Below, piece after piece: positions 1 to 5,883 of a DNA stretch of 13,620 nt. The position numbers were made by a program, and so were the translations under genes. Each line of letters opens with the position of its first letter. Positions within the stretch are counted from its first letter, which is position 1. The notes beneath the pieces were generated by a model that did no database searches, was not told where the DNA came from, and saw nothing but the letters and a program-made list of their open reading frames with translations. The stretch comes from an uncultured Clostridia bacterium (GTDB taxonomy: Bacteria; Bacillota; Clostridia; Oscillospirales; Ruminococcaceae): positions 1-13,620 of the forward strand of contig CANRLY010000033.1 in assembly GCA_947631585.1 (NCBI GenBank), given 5' to 3'.

Positions 1-174
1 GCAAAGGTCATCGCTTCCGACCTGAGAGGGGGAGCGGCGCTGGCTCTGGCGGCTCTTGGCGCTGAGGGCGAGACTGTGATAGAGAACGTCAGGCTCATAG
101 ACAGAGGTTATGAATCGCTGGAGAAAAGCCTGAGTTCAGTCGGCGCAGATATCAAGCGGATAAGCGTTTCATAA
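1..174 (+). CDS. murA: MurA, UDP-GlcNAc 1-carboxyvinyltransferase (C-terminal end, partial)
   Basis: Only the last 57 codons are present, open at the left edge and ending in TAA at 172-174. MurA transfers enolpyruvate from PEP to UDP-N-acetylglucosamine, the first committed cytoplasmic step of peptidoglycan synthesis. The visible piece has the typical MurA tail: a 'DLRGGAALALAALGAEG' segment, the active-site-closing region of the family, followed by 'IDRGYESLEKSLSSVGADIKRI', which matches the usual C-terminal 'hIDRGYe.lekkL..LGA.I.R' pattern. It lies 56 nt upstream of ftsQ on the same strand with no promoter or U-tract terminator seen between them, so the two are probably co-transcribed as part of a dcw-type cell wall/division cluster. 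The catalytic Cys region lies outside the window. Confidence 0.93.
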   Translation, partial: AKVIASDLRGGAALALAALGAEGETVIENVRLIDRGYESLEKSLSSVGADIKRISVS

Positions 175-186
175 AGGAAGCAGACC

Positions 187-205
187 GGCGGAGGAGTTTT
201 CCGCC
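187..205 (+). other. Hairpin in the murA-ftsQ spacer
   Basis: GGCGGA (187-192) pairs with TCCGCC (200-205) around a 7-nt loop. No U-tract follows, so it is not a classic terminator; an mRNA processing or stability element is possible. A similar GACCGG...TTTTCCGCC string occurs just before corA (2852-2869). Confidence 0.4.
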
Positions 206-230
206 AGGAACTGAAAGGATAAGAAGTTAA

Positions 231-1232
231 ATGGACGACAGAAATATCAGACCGTCTGAAAATACCAGACCGGGTACAGGTCAGCAGGCAGTGAGACGGC
301 GCAGAAGAAAAAAGAATATGACGCTTTACTATATCATGGTGTTTGTGATAGTCGTGGCAGCGGTGCTGTTCTTGTCAAGATTCGTGTTTTTCAGGATAGA
401 GGAGATAAAGATCAGCGGCACTGACCTTTATACCAGAGAACAGATAATCGCCGCCTGCGGAGTGAACGAGGGCGACAATCTTTTCGGCACGGATATAAAA
501 GAGGCGGAAAAGGTGCTTTCTTCGCTGATGGTGTATGCAGACGAAGTAAAAGTCAGGCGGGAACTGCCGTCTACCCTTAAAATAACCATAAAGCAGGCTG
601 TGCCGCAGTACTGCGTGTTCCACAACGGGCTGTATTTTACCGTTTCGGAAAGCGGACGGCTGCTTGAGACCGGTATGCAGCAGCCGGACAGCAGTCTTGT
701 GCTGGTGTCGGGATTCAACATAAAGGACACCACTCCCGGCGTGAAGCTCAGATCGACCGACCAGCTGAAAGAAAAGATACTTGCCGATATTTCCGACGGC
801 GCAAAAAAGCTGGAATTAAAAGGGATAACTGAGATAGACCTTACCGACAGGACGGATATAAAGATAGTTTACGACAACAGGATAGAAGTGAGGCTGGGAA
901 GCTCTTACGACCTGTATTTCAAACTGAACTATACCAAGTCGGTGATAGATTCCCTTGCTGAAACTTACGGCGACAGCTACGAGGGAACGCTTATTTATCA
1001 TTCGTCCACCAGCGGAATGTCCGCTATACCAAAAGATTCGCAGACAGGTCCTGCCGTGAAGCCTGTAGAACCGGAAGATAGCTCGGACGATGCCGACAGC
1101 AGCGAAGCCCCAGATGATACCTCCGATGAGACATCTGAGGATAACGGCGATAACGGCGATGAGACACCGGAGGACAGCGGCGATAACGGCGAAGAAGTAC
1201 CAGAAGATGACGATGAAGCCCTCTGGGAATGA
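231..1232 (+). CDS. ftsQ: FtsQ/DivIB-type cell division protein with long acidic C-terminal tail
   Basis: A bitopic divisome protein that normally bridges early and late division proteins and interacts with FtsB/FtsL outside the membrane. Visible order: a basic cytoplasmic N-terminus (RRRRRKK at about 22-28), one membrane segment at about 31-49, a POTRA-like domain at about 54-125 ('FRIEEIKISGTDLYTREQIIAACGV', 'ADEVKVRRELPSTLKITI'), and the FtsQ beta domain to about residue 255. Residues 279-333 are an Asp/Glu/Ser-rich low-complexity tail with no Lys or Arg and a 'DNGDE.PEDSGDNGEE.PED' repeat. The start is set by an AGGA-type site about 11 nt upstream. Position after murA and before ftsZ supports the call. 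At 333 aa it is longer than many Gram-positive homologues, mainly because of the tail. Confidence 0.9.
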   Translation: MDDRNIRPSENTRPGTGQQAVRRRRRKKNMTLYYIMVFVIVVAAVLFLSRFVFFRIEEIKISGTDLYTREQIIAACGVNEGDNLFGTDIKEAEKVLSSLMVYADEVKVRRELPSTLKITIKQAVPQYCVFHNGLYFTVSESGRLLETGMQQPDSSLVLVSGFNIKDTTPGVKLRSTDQLKEKILADISDGAKKLELKGITEIDLTDRTDIKIVYDNRIEVRLGSSYDLYFKLNYTKSVIDSLAETYGDSYEGTLIYHSSTSGMSAIPKDSQTGPAVKPVEPEDSSDDADSSEAPDDTSDETSEDNGDNGDETPEDSGDNGEEVPEDDDEALWE

Positions 1233-1249
1233 CCCTTATGGGAGGTCAT
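1229..1249 (+). promoter_or_regulatory. Hairpin over the ribosome site of the 14-codon ORF
   Basis: ATGACC (1229-1234) pairs with GGTCAT (1244-1249) around a 9-nt loop. The GGGAGG ribosome site (1240-1245) of the following mini-ORF lies in the loop and 3' arm, and the ftsQ stop codon lies in the 5' arm. Ribosomes finishing ftsQ would melt it, which would couple the two translations. Inferred from sequence only; a 6-bp stem is modest. Confidence 0.35.
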
Positions 1250-1250
1250 A

Positions 1251-1295
1251 ATGGAAATAGCTGACGGTTTTTTTAGGAAATATTTAAAAAGTTGA
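1251..1295 (+). CDS. 14-codon mini-ORF with strong ribosome site, between ftsQ and ftsZ
   Basis: ATG at 1251 is preceded by GGGAGG at a spacing of 5 nt and runs 14 codons (MEIADGFFRKYLKS) to TGA at 1293. It begins 18 nt after the ftsQ stop and ends just upstream of the ftsZ promoter. I do not recognise the peptide. The ribosome site is as good as that of any real gene here, but the peptide could equally be a remnant of a lost gene or chance. The product would be slightly basic at its end, with an aromatic FF pair. Confidence 0.35.
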   Translation: MEIADGFFRKYLKS

Positions 1296-1315
1296 GGTAT
1301 TTTTTAAAAAAACGC

Positions 1316-1344
1316 TTGCAAAGCGCTTTGAAATGTGGTAAGAT
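1316..1344 (+). promoter_or_regulatory. ftsZ promoter (sigma-A type, extended -10)
   Basis: TTGCAA at 1316-1321, a 17-nt spacer, then TAAGAT at 1339-1344, with TG at 1336-1337 giving an extended -10. It drives a leader of about 65 nt before ftsZ. A 12-bp perfect palindrome (1319-1330) overlaps the -35 box. Confidence 0.75.
1319..1330. promoter_or_regulatory. Candidate operator: perfect palindrome across the ftsZ -35 and spacer
   Basis: CAAAGC|GCTTTG is a perfect 12-bp palindrome with a central CG, the symmetry used by LacI-family regulators. It matches 11 of 14 positions of a palindromic cre-like site (TGAAAGCGCTTTCA). A repressor bound here would cover the -35 box. Function is inferred. Confidence 0.4.
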
Positions 1345-1415
1345 GTTAATATATTTAATAGTGTGTAAAGTACCTTTTTTCTAGATTAGAAGAATAAGTA
1401 GGAGGCTGTTGAAAA

Positions 1416-2483
1416 ATGTTTCAGAATGTGCAGATGACTAATGACGGTGCGAAGATCATCGTAGTCGGTGTCGGCGGCGGAGGAGGAAACGCCCTTAACT
1501 GTATCGTTGCCGAGGGTATCAGAGGAAATATCGACTATGTTGCTAGCAATACGGATCTTCAGGCGCTCAACCGCTCACAGGCGACTCAGTCTATCCAGAT
1601 AGGTCCCAAACTCACTCAGGGACTGGGCGCAGGAGGAAATCCCGACATCGGCGAGCAGTCGGCGCAGGAAAATAAAGAAGAGATCGCCGAGGCTCTCAGG
1701 GACTGCAATATGGTGTTCATCACTGCCGGTATGGGCGGCGGAACAGGAACAGGCGCTGCTCCGGTAGTTGCTGAGATCGCAAAGGAACTGGGAAAACTCA
1801 CAGTCGCTGTTGTCACCAAGCCTTTCGCTTTTGAGGGCAAGAGGAAAATGGAACAGGCTGAAAGAGGTATCATGAGGCTGCTGGATAACGTCGATTCGCT
1901 TATAGTTATCCCTAACCAGAAACTTATGGAGAACGACGCCAAGATCACAATGCGTCAGGCTTACGCTATGGCGGACGACGTGCTTAAGACCGGTGTTAAG
2001 TCCATTGCCGACCTTATACTCAGAGACGGCTTTATCAATGTGGATTTTGCGGACGTTACTTCTATCATGAAAAATGCCGGCTACGCTCATATGGCTATGG
2101 GTCACGGTCAGGGCAAGGAAAAGGCGAAAGACGCTGCAAAACAGGTCATCACCAGCCCGCTGCTTGAAACTTCCATCAAGGGCGCAAGAAGGCTGCTGCT
2201 CAATGTGGTAATGTCCGAGGACGTTACTACCGTTGACCTGGCTGAACTTACTGACCTGCTCACTAACGAGGCTGACCCCAACGCAAATATCATCACCGGT
2301 GTGGATTACATAGAGGACGGCGACGACGAGATATTCGTTACTGTTATCGCTTCTGACTTTGTGGACTTCGACGACGGAATGTCCGCCGGCGTGAGCGAGG
2401 CTGAGGCTCTGGCTAACGCAGGAGTAAAAGCTCCCGGAAACACTGAGATATATGACAACATTTTCGGCATACTCAACAGCTGA
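1416..2483 (+). CDS. ftsZ: FtsZ cell division GTPase
   Basis: Tubulin-like GTPase that polymerises into the cytokinetic ring at midcell. The N-terminal glycine-rich loop VGVGGGGGNA is at residues 17-26, the tubulin signature GGGTGTG at 107-113, and the T7 loop NVDFADV at 208-214 supplies the two Asp residues used for GTP hydrolysis across the subunit interface. The protein is 355 aa, on the short side, because the disordered linker is brief. The extreme C-terminus (NTEIYDNIFGILNS) lacks the usual 'DIPxFLR..R' peptide and has no basic residue. The start follows AGGAGG (1400-1405) at 10 nt. It has its own promoter and a terminator, so it is probably transcribed alone as well as from upstream. 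No ftsA or sepF is seen in the window. Confidence 0.98.
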   Translation: MFQNVQMTNDGAKIIVVGVGGGGGNALNCIVAEGIRGNIDYVASNTDLQALNRSQATQSIQIGPKLTQGLGAGGNPDIGEQSAQENKEEIAEALRDCNMVFITAGMGGGTGTGAAPVVAEIAKELGKLTVAVVTKPFAFEGKRKMEQAERGIMRLLDNVDSLIVIPNQKLMENDAKITMRQAYAMADDVLKTGVKSIADLILRDGFINVDFADVTSIMKNAGYAHMAMGHGQGKEKAKDAAKQVITSPLLETSIKGARRLLLNVVMSEDVTTVDLAELTDLLTNEADPNANIITGVDYIEDGDDEIFVTVIASDFVDFDDGMSAGVSEAEALANAGVKAPGNTEIYDNIFGILNS

Positions 2484-2504
2484 TCTATTATACTATATCA
2501 TCTG

Positions 2505-2533
2505 GCGGCGCTGCACTGCGCCGCTTTTTGTTT
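2505..2533 (+). terminator. Rho-independent terminator after ftsZ
   Basis: GCGGCGC (2505-2511) pairs with GCGCCGC (2518-2524) around a 6-nt loop, followed by TTTTTGTTT. It lies 21 nt past the ftsZ stop. Confidence 0.88.
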
Positions 2534-2767
2534 GCTGAAAATTGCGCCGCCTTTGTGAGAAAAATTTTCCGCCGCACTTGCATGACCGCTAAACAAGCGG
2601 CTTTCTTGCCTTTGGGACGGCCGAAAATTGATTTCCGTGGATTTTTGACTTCAAATATTGACACGGCTTTGCAAGTGTGATATAATTATTTGTGTGAGAC
2701 GCCGGACGCCAAATCATGAACGCCTGGACGAAGTAACGACTATAATATATTTGTAAGGAGGAACAGT
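2534..2767 (+). other. Gene-free stretch upstream of corA holding promoter and leader
   Basis: Nothing coding is seen from the ftsZ terminator to the small leader ORF. It contains a weak stem (CCGCT 2586-2590 with AGCGG 2596-2600), the corA promoter, and an imperfect repeat: GACGCCGGAC...AAATCATGAA at 2698-2720 resembles GACGCCGAGACAAATTCTGAA-like sequence at 2788-2808 inside the leader ORF. Confidence 0.5.
2658..2686 (+). promoter_or_regulatory. corA promoter, perfect consensus with extended -10
   Basis: TTGACA at 2658-2663, a 17-nt spacer, TATAAT at 2681-2686, with TGA just before the -10. This is the strongest-looking promoter in the window. It would give a leader of nearly 195 nt before corA, long enough for regulation after initiation. 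Confidence 0.88.
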
Positions 2768-2848
2768 ATGAAATCCGACCCTCTTGGGACGCCGAGACAA
2801 ATTCTGAATAAAACAGCGGACGGAATACTGCGCCTTGCCAGCCGGTGA
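2768..2848 (+). CDS. 26-codon leader peptide upstream of corA
   Basis: ATG at 2768 follows AAGGAGG at 7-8 nt, the best ribosome site in the region, and runs 26 codons to TGA at 2846-2848. The peptide begins MKSDPLGTPR and ends ILRLASR. It lies entirely in the corA leader, 38 nt before the corA start. The stop codon begins in the 5' arm of a hairpin (2842-2857). The first ten residues share M1, D4, P5, P9 and R10 with the MgtL leader peptide (MEPDPTPLPR in E. coli, as recalled). Enterobacterial mgtA and corA both carry short leader ORFs (mgtL, corL) that couple translation to Mg2+. A regulatory leader peptide is inferred; a remnant of a lost gene is the alternative. Confidence 0.55.
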   Translation: MKSDPLGTPRQILNKTADGILRLASR

Positions 2849-2885
2849 GCTGACCGGAGGTTTTCCGCCTGCGGAAAGGCGGAAA
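2842..2885 (+). promoter_or_regulatory. Mutually exclusive hairpins hiding the corA ribosome site
   Basis: Hairpin A: CCGGT (2842-2846) with ACCGG (2853-2857). Hairpin B: TTTCCGCC (2862-2869) with GGCGGAAA (2878-2885), an 8-bp perfect stem whose 3' arm contains AGGCGG, the only ribosome-site-like sequence before the corA ATG at 2887. Alternative C: CCGGAGG (2854-2860) with CCTGCGG (2868-2874), one mismatch; this excludes both A and B. The order fits a translation-coupled switch read by the ribosome ending the leader ORF. The folds were drawn by eye and not computed. Confidence 0.5.
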
Positions 2886-2886
2886 T

Positions 2887-3813
2887 ATGATAACTTACTA
2901 CAAAACATCGGCAAACGGCAGCCTTACCGTGACCGATGAACCACAGACCGGCAGCTGGATATCGGTGGTAGAACCTACCGAGGAAGAAACGGCTATGCTG
3001 ATAAATAAGTTCGGACTGGACAGCGGATTCGTGAAGTCGTCGCTGGACGAGGAGGAAAGCTCCCGTGTGGAGATAGAGGACGATCAGACTCTTGTGATAG
3101 TCGATACGCCTTACGCTGAAACACAGACGGAAAATACTATTCTTTACTATACTCTGCCTATAGGTATAATAATTACAGAAGAGTACGTTTTTACTATTTC
3201 GCTGAAAGAAAATCCTGTGATAACCGACCTGGAATCAGGCGTTGTGAAAAATTTGCAGACTAACCTCAAGACCAGATTCGTGCTGAGACTGCTGCTGAGG
3301 ATAACCGCACGGTTCCTGCAATACCTTAAACAGATAGACAAGATATCAAACGCTATAGAACAACAGCTGCACGGCTCTATGCAAAACAGGGAACTTATCC
3401 AGCTGCTGGGTCTGGAAAAGTCGCTGGTATACTTTTCAACTTCTCTTAAATCTGATGACGTGACGCTGGAAAAAATACTCAGGGGCAGAGTCATAAAACT
3501 TTATGAGGAAGACCAGGACCTGCTGGAGGACGTTATCATCGAGGTCAAACAGGCAACAGAAATGGCGGATATCTATTCGAGGATCTTGTCGGGAATGGTT
3601 GACGCCTTCGCTTCGGTGACTTCTAATAACCTGAATATGGTAATGTGGAAATTGACTATAATTACCATACTTATGGCGATACCAACTATAATCTACAGCT
3701 TCTACGGAATGAATACCACAGGTCTGCCGCTGGCGCATACCTGGTTTCCTACGGTGCTGTCAGTGGTCGTAACGGGAGTGGTTGCGTTTATTTTGCTAAA
3801 AAAGAAAAAATAA
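2887..3813 (+). CDS. corA: CorA-family divalent cation (Mg2+) channel
   Basis: A homopentameric Mg2+ (or Co2+/Ni2+) channel with a large cytoplasmic sensor domain and two C-terminal membrane segments. Visible: a mixed alpha/beta N-terminal domain to about residue 130, the long stalk helices to about 250, TM1 at about 254-272, the family-defining GMN motif at 274-276 (in YGMN), a short outside loop, TM2 at about 286-304, and a terminal Lys run. 308 aa is normal for the family. The start has only AGGCGG as ribosome site, held in a hairpin. The gene follows a long leader with an upstream ORF and a near-perfect promoter. Substrate choice among divalent ions cannot be read from the sequence; Mg2+ is the family default. 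Confidence 0.92.
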   Translation: MITYYKTSANGSLTVTDEPQTGSWISVVEPTEEETAMLINKFGLDSGFVKSSLDEEESSRVEIEDDQTLVIVDTPYAETQTENTILYYTLPIGIIITEEYVFTISLKENPVITDLESGVVKNLQTNLKTRFVLRLLLRITARFLQYLKQIDKISNAIEQQLHGSMQNRELIQLLGLEKSLVYFSTSLKSDDVTLEKILRGRVIKLYEEDQDLLEDVIIEVKQATEMADIYSRILSGMVDAFASVTSNNLNMVMWKLTIITILMAIPTIIYSFYGMNTTGLPLAHTWFPTVLSVVVTGVVAFILLKKKK

Positions 3814-3858
3814 TTTTGTTGAAATTTAACGAAAATTTAAAATTGCTCGTAAAAACTA

Positions 3859-3887
3859 TTGCAAAAATATCAACCGTGTGATACAAT
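3859..3887 (+). promoter_or_regulatory. Promoter of the DivIVA-domain gene, extended -10
   Basis: TTGCAA at 3859-3864, a 17-nt spacer, TACAAT at 3882-3887, with TGA directly before the -10. Confidence 0.72.
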
Positions 3888-3935
3888 AATTGTGTATTCT
3901 GCGGAAAATATAATTATGTCATGGGAGGTCGAATC

Positions 3936-5183
3936 ATGGACGAGAATGTTTATTTGAAAACAGTGAACTTCGGCGGCTTTGATAAAAAAGAAGTTCTGGC
4001 TTATATTGATAAGCTGTATTCTGAGATCTATACGCTCAGAGACGAAGTCAAAGAAAAAGACGACGTTATCGCTTCTATGGAAGGCGGCAGCGTGCAGGAT
4101 TTTGGCGGAAGAGAAGAACTGGAAGCTAAGATCGACGAGGCTAAAAGCAAGGTGTCTGAACTTCAGGCTTCAAACGATACGCTGAAACTTCAGGTCGCTA
4201 ACTTTGAAAGCGATGTGACCGAAAAGGATCAGAAGATCTCGGATCTGCAGAACGAGATAGAGGATCTTAAAGAAAAACTGGAAAACGCTGAGGCTAACGG
4301 CGGAGGAACAGGCGGAGACTTCGATCTGGGAAGCGTGTTCATCGAGGCTAAGAAAACTGCCGATAAGGTGGTAGTTGAGGCTAAGAAGGCTGCTAAGAAG
4401 ATGGAGGACGATGCAAGAGAACTCCAGAACCAGATACTTGAGGACGCTAACAACCAGGCTTCAAATATCGTAAGCTCCGCTCAGGAAAAGGCTGACGCTA
4501 CTATCTCTGAGGCGAACGCTCAGGCTGAGTCTACCCTTGAAAATGCAAGGAACGAAGCTTCTGTTATAAGGGAAGAATCCGCAGACCTGAGAAGCTCTGT
4601 GCTGGCTGAATATACAGCTCTCGATGAGAATATCACTAAGCTTTCAGAAACGCTCAGAGAACTGTTCGGCGATAATATGGTAAAGATCGACACTGCCAAG
4701 GAACTTGTTGAACAGGGTCTTGGCCTTGTGGACGGTGACGAAAATTTTAATTCGAGGAAGAAAGGAAGTGGTGCAGCCACAGTAGTAAAGAAGAAAAGTG
4801 ATAAATCTGATAGGACAGAAAAGGTGCAGGAAATAGCTGCCGAGGAGGAAGCTCCGGAAAGCAGCGATGAACATACAGGCGGTCATAGCAGCAGCGACGT
4901 TCAGGCGGCTCAGGAGTATCTGGCAAGACTCCAGCAGGAAGCCGAAGAACAGGCTGCTGAAGAAGCAAGGCTCGCCGAAGAACAAGAACAGGCAAGATTG
5001 GCTGCCGAGGCGGAGGCAAAAGCCAAGGAGGAAGCAGCTCAGCCGAGAAAGACCAGCTATTCCAAGAGCTTTGATCTGGAAATGCTGTCGGCTCTGTCAA
5101 AGGAGATCGAAGCCCAGGGCGATGGTGAAGAGGGCGGTCTTTCAGACGAAGAATTTATGGAATTGTGGAAAAAGAATAGCTGA
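3936..5183 (+). CDS. DivIVA-domain coiled-coil protein
   Basis: The N-terminal 'VNFGGFDKKEVLAYIDKLYSEI' (residues 10-31) is the DivIVA/GpsB lipid- and curvature-binding start, where a conserved Gly-Phe/Tyr-Asp turn precedes a long coiled coil. Coiled coil runs to about 120, then a Gly-rich hinge (121-128), an Ala/Glu/Lys-rich helix (about 135-215), a charged linker, an Ala/Glu/Gln helix (323-369), and a short C-terminal module ending WKKNS. Such proteins mark poles or septa and recruit division or wall-synthesis enzymes. The start at 3936 is preferred over an upstream ATG at 3921 because GGGAGG (3923-3928) sits about 7 nt before it and the DivIVA domain begins at once. At 415 aa it is much longer than Bacillus DivIVA, as is common in Clostridia. 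The exact partner is not known. Confidence 0.88.
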   Translation: MDENVYLKTVNFGGFDKKEVLAYIDKLYSEIYTLRDEVKEKDDVIASMEGGSVQDFGGREELEAKIDEAKSKVSELQASNDTLKLQVANFESDVTEKDQKISDLQNEIEDLKEKLENAEANGGGTGGDFDLGSVFIEAKKTADKVVVEAKKAAKKMEDDARELQNQILEDANNQASNIVSSAQEKADATISEANAQAESTLENARNEASVIREESADLRSSVLAEYTALDENITKLSETLRELFGDNMVKIDTAKELVEQGLGLVDGDENFNSRKKGSGAATVVKKKSDKSDRTEKVQEIAAEEEAPESSDEHTGGHSSSDVQAAQEYLARLQQEAEEQAAEEARLAEEQEQARLAAEAEAKAKEEAAQPRKTSYSKSFDLEMLSALSKEIEAQGDGEEGGLSDEEFMELWKKNS

Positions 5184-5189
5184 ATCCAG

Positions 5190-5220
5190 GTGCTTCTCTC
5201 TGTATGGCGGGGAGAAGCAC
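5190..5220 (+). terminator. Strong hairpin between the DivIVA gene and the fumarase subunit
   Basis: GTGCTTCTC (5190-5198) pairs perfectly with GAGAAGCAC (5212-5220). TTTT follows only after 6 nt (5227-5230), so termination would be partial. It may set lower expression of the downstream gene, for which no separate promoter was found. Confidence 0.5.
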
Positions 5221-5251
5221 ACACTGTTTTCGGGAAGGTAGTGTGAAAGAA

Positions 5252-5824
5252 ATGTCCGACTCCGGGGAGATAAGAGAGATCAGAACTGATGAACTGAAAA
5301 GCTGCGCTGAGAGCTTGCGGTGCGGTGAAAAAATATTGCTGACCGGAAAGGTCTATACCGCCAGGGACGCAGCGCATAAACGGTTCATGGAGATGCTGGA
5401 TAAGGGCGAAAAACTGCCGTTTGAGATGGACGGGGCTGTGATCTATTACGCAGGTCCTACCCCTGCGCCGGAGGGCAGACCGATAGGCTCTTGCGGTCCT
5501 ACCACTTCCGGAAGAATGGATAGGTTCGCACCAAGACTGCTGGATATGGGTCTGGCGGCAATGGTCGGAAAGGGCGAACGCAGCGATGAGGTCAACAGGG
5601 CTGTGGTCAGGAACAAGGCAGTGTATCTCTGCGCAGTTGGAGGCGCCGGCGCTCTTGCCTGCAAATGTATAAAGTCCTGCAAGGTCATAGCTTTTGACGA
5701 CCTGGGCTGCGAGTCGGTCAAGGAACTTTATGTGGAAAAATTCCCGCTGATAGTGGCTAACGACTGCAACGGAGGAGATATTTTCAAGTCGGGCAGGGAA
5801 CAGTTCGCCAAGGCTGAAAAATAA
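5252..5824 (+). CDS. Fumarate hydratase class I beta subunit (Fumerase C-terminal domain)
   Basis: The beta half of a two-subunit, iron-sulfur class I hydratase that interconverts fumarate and malate (or, in the TtdB branch, acts on tartrate). Visible signatures: VYTARDAAHKR (35-45), a YYAGPTPAPEG segment (66-75), GPTTSGRMD (82-90) used in substrate binding, and GGAGALA (130-136). 190 aa from this start is normal for a stand-alone beta subunit. ATG 5252 gives the family-like N-terminus; a GTG at 5243 has a GGGAAGG site 4 nt upstream and is possible. The alpha subunit, which carries the cluster ligands and is usually encoded next door, is absent here: the neighbours are a DivIVA protein and a sigma factor. 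Fumarase versus tartrate dehydratase is not decided by this subunit. Confidence 0.85.
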   Translation: MSDSGEIREIRTDELKSCAESLRCGEKILLTGKVYTARDAAHKRFMEMLDKGEKLPFEMDGAVIYYAGPTPAPEGRPIGSCGPTTSGRMDRFAPRLLDMGLAAMVGKGERSDEVNRAVVRNKAVYLCAVGGAGALACKCIKSCKVIAFDDLGCESVKELYVEKFPLIVANDCNGGDIFKSGREQFAKAEK

Positions 5825-5883
5825 GTTTTGACGAGTGTTTAAAATTTTTTTAAATCTTCTTTAAAAACATATGCACAAGTTGC

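Noticed and set aside
998..1249. Serine-rich minus-strand frame
   Set aside because: It is the reverse complement of the acidic FtsQ tail; the low complexity makes the antisense strand stop-free.
1575..2105. 176-codon minus-strand frame inside ftsZ
   Set aside because: Antisense shadow of a highly conserved gene, no ribosome site, no family likeness.
2716..2736. Six-codon ORF (MNAWTK) upstream of the 26-codon leader ORF
   Set aside because: It has no ribosome site.
2690..2886. M-box (ykoK) Mg2+ riboswitch in the corA leader
   Set aside because: The conserved M-box core strings were not found; the leader ORF and simple hairpins explain the region better.
4867..5241. + strand frame of 124 codons overlapping the end of the DivIVA gene
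   Set aside because: Arg/Lys/Gln-rich shifted reading of the Ala/Glu-rich helix; no ribosome site.
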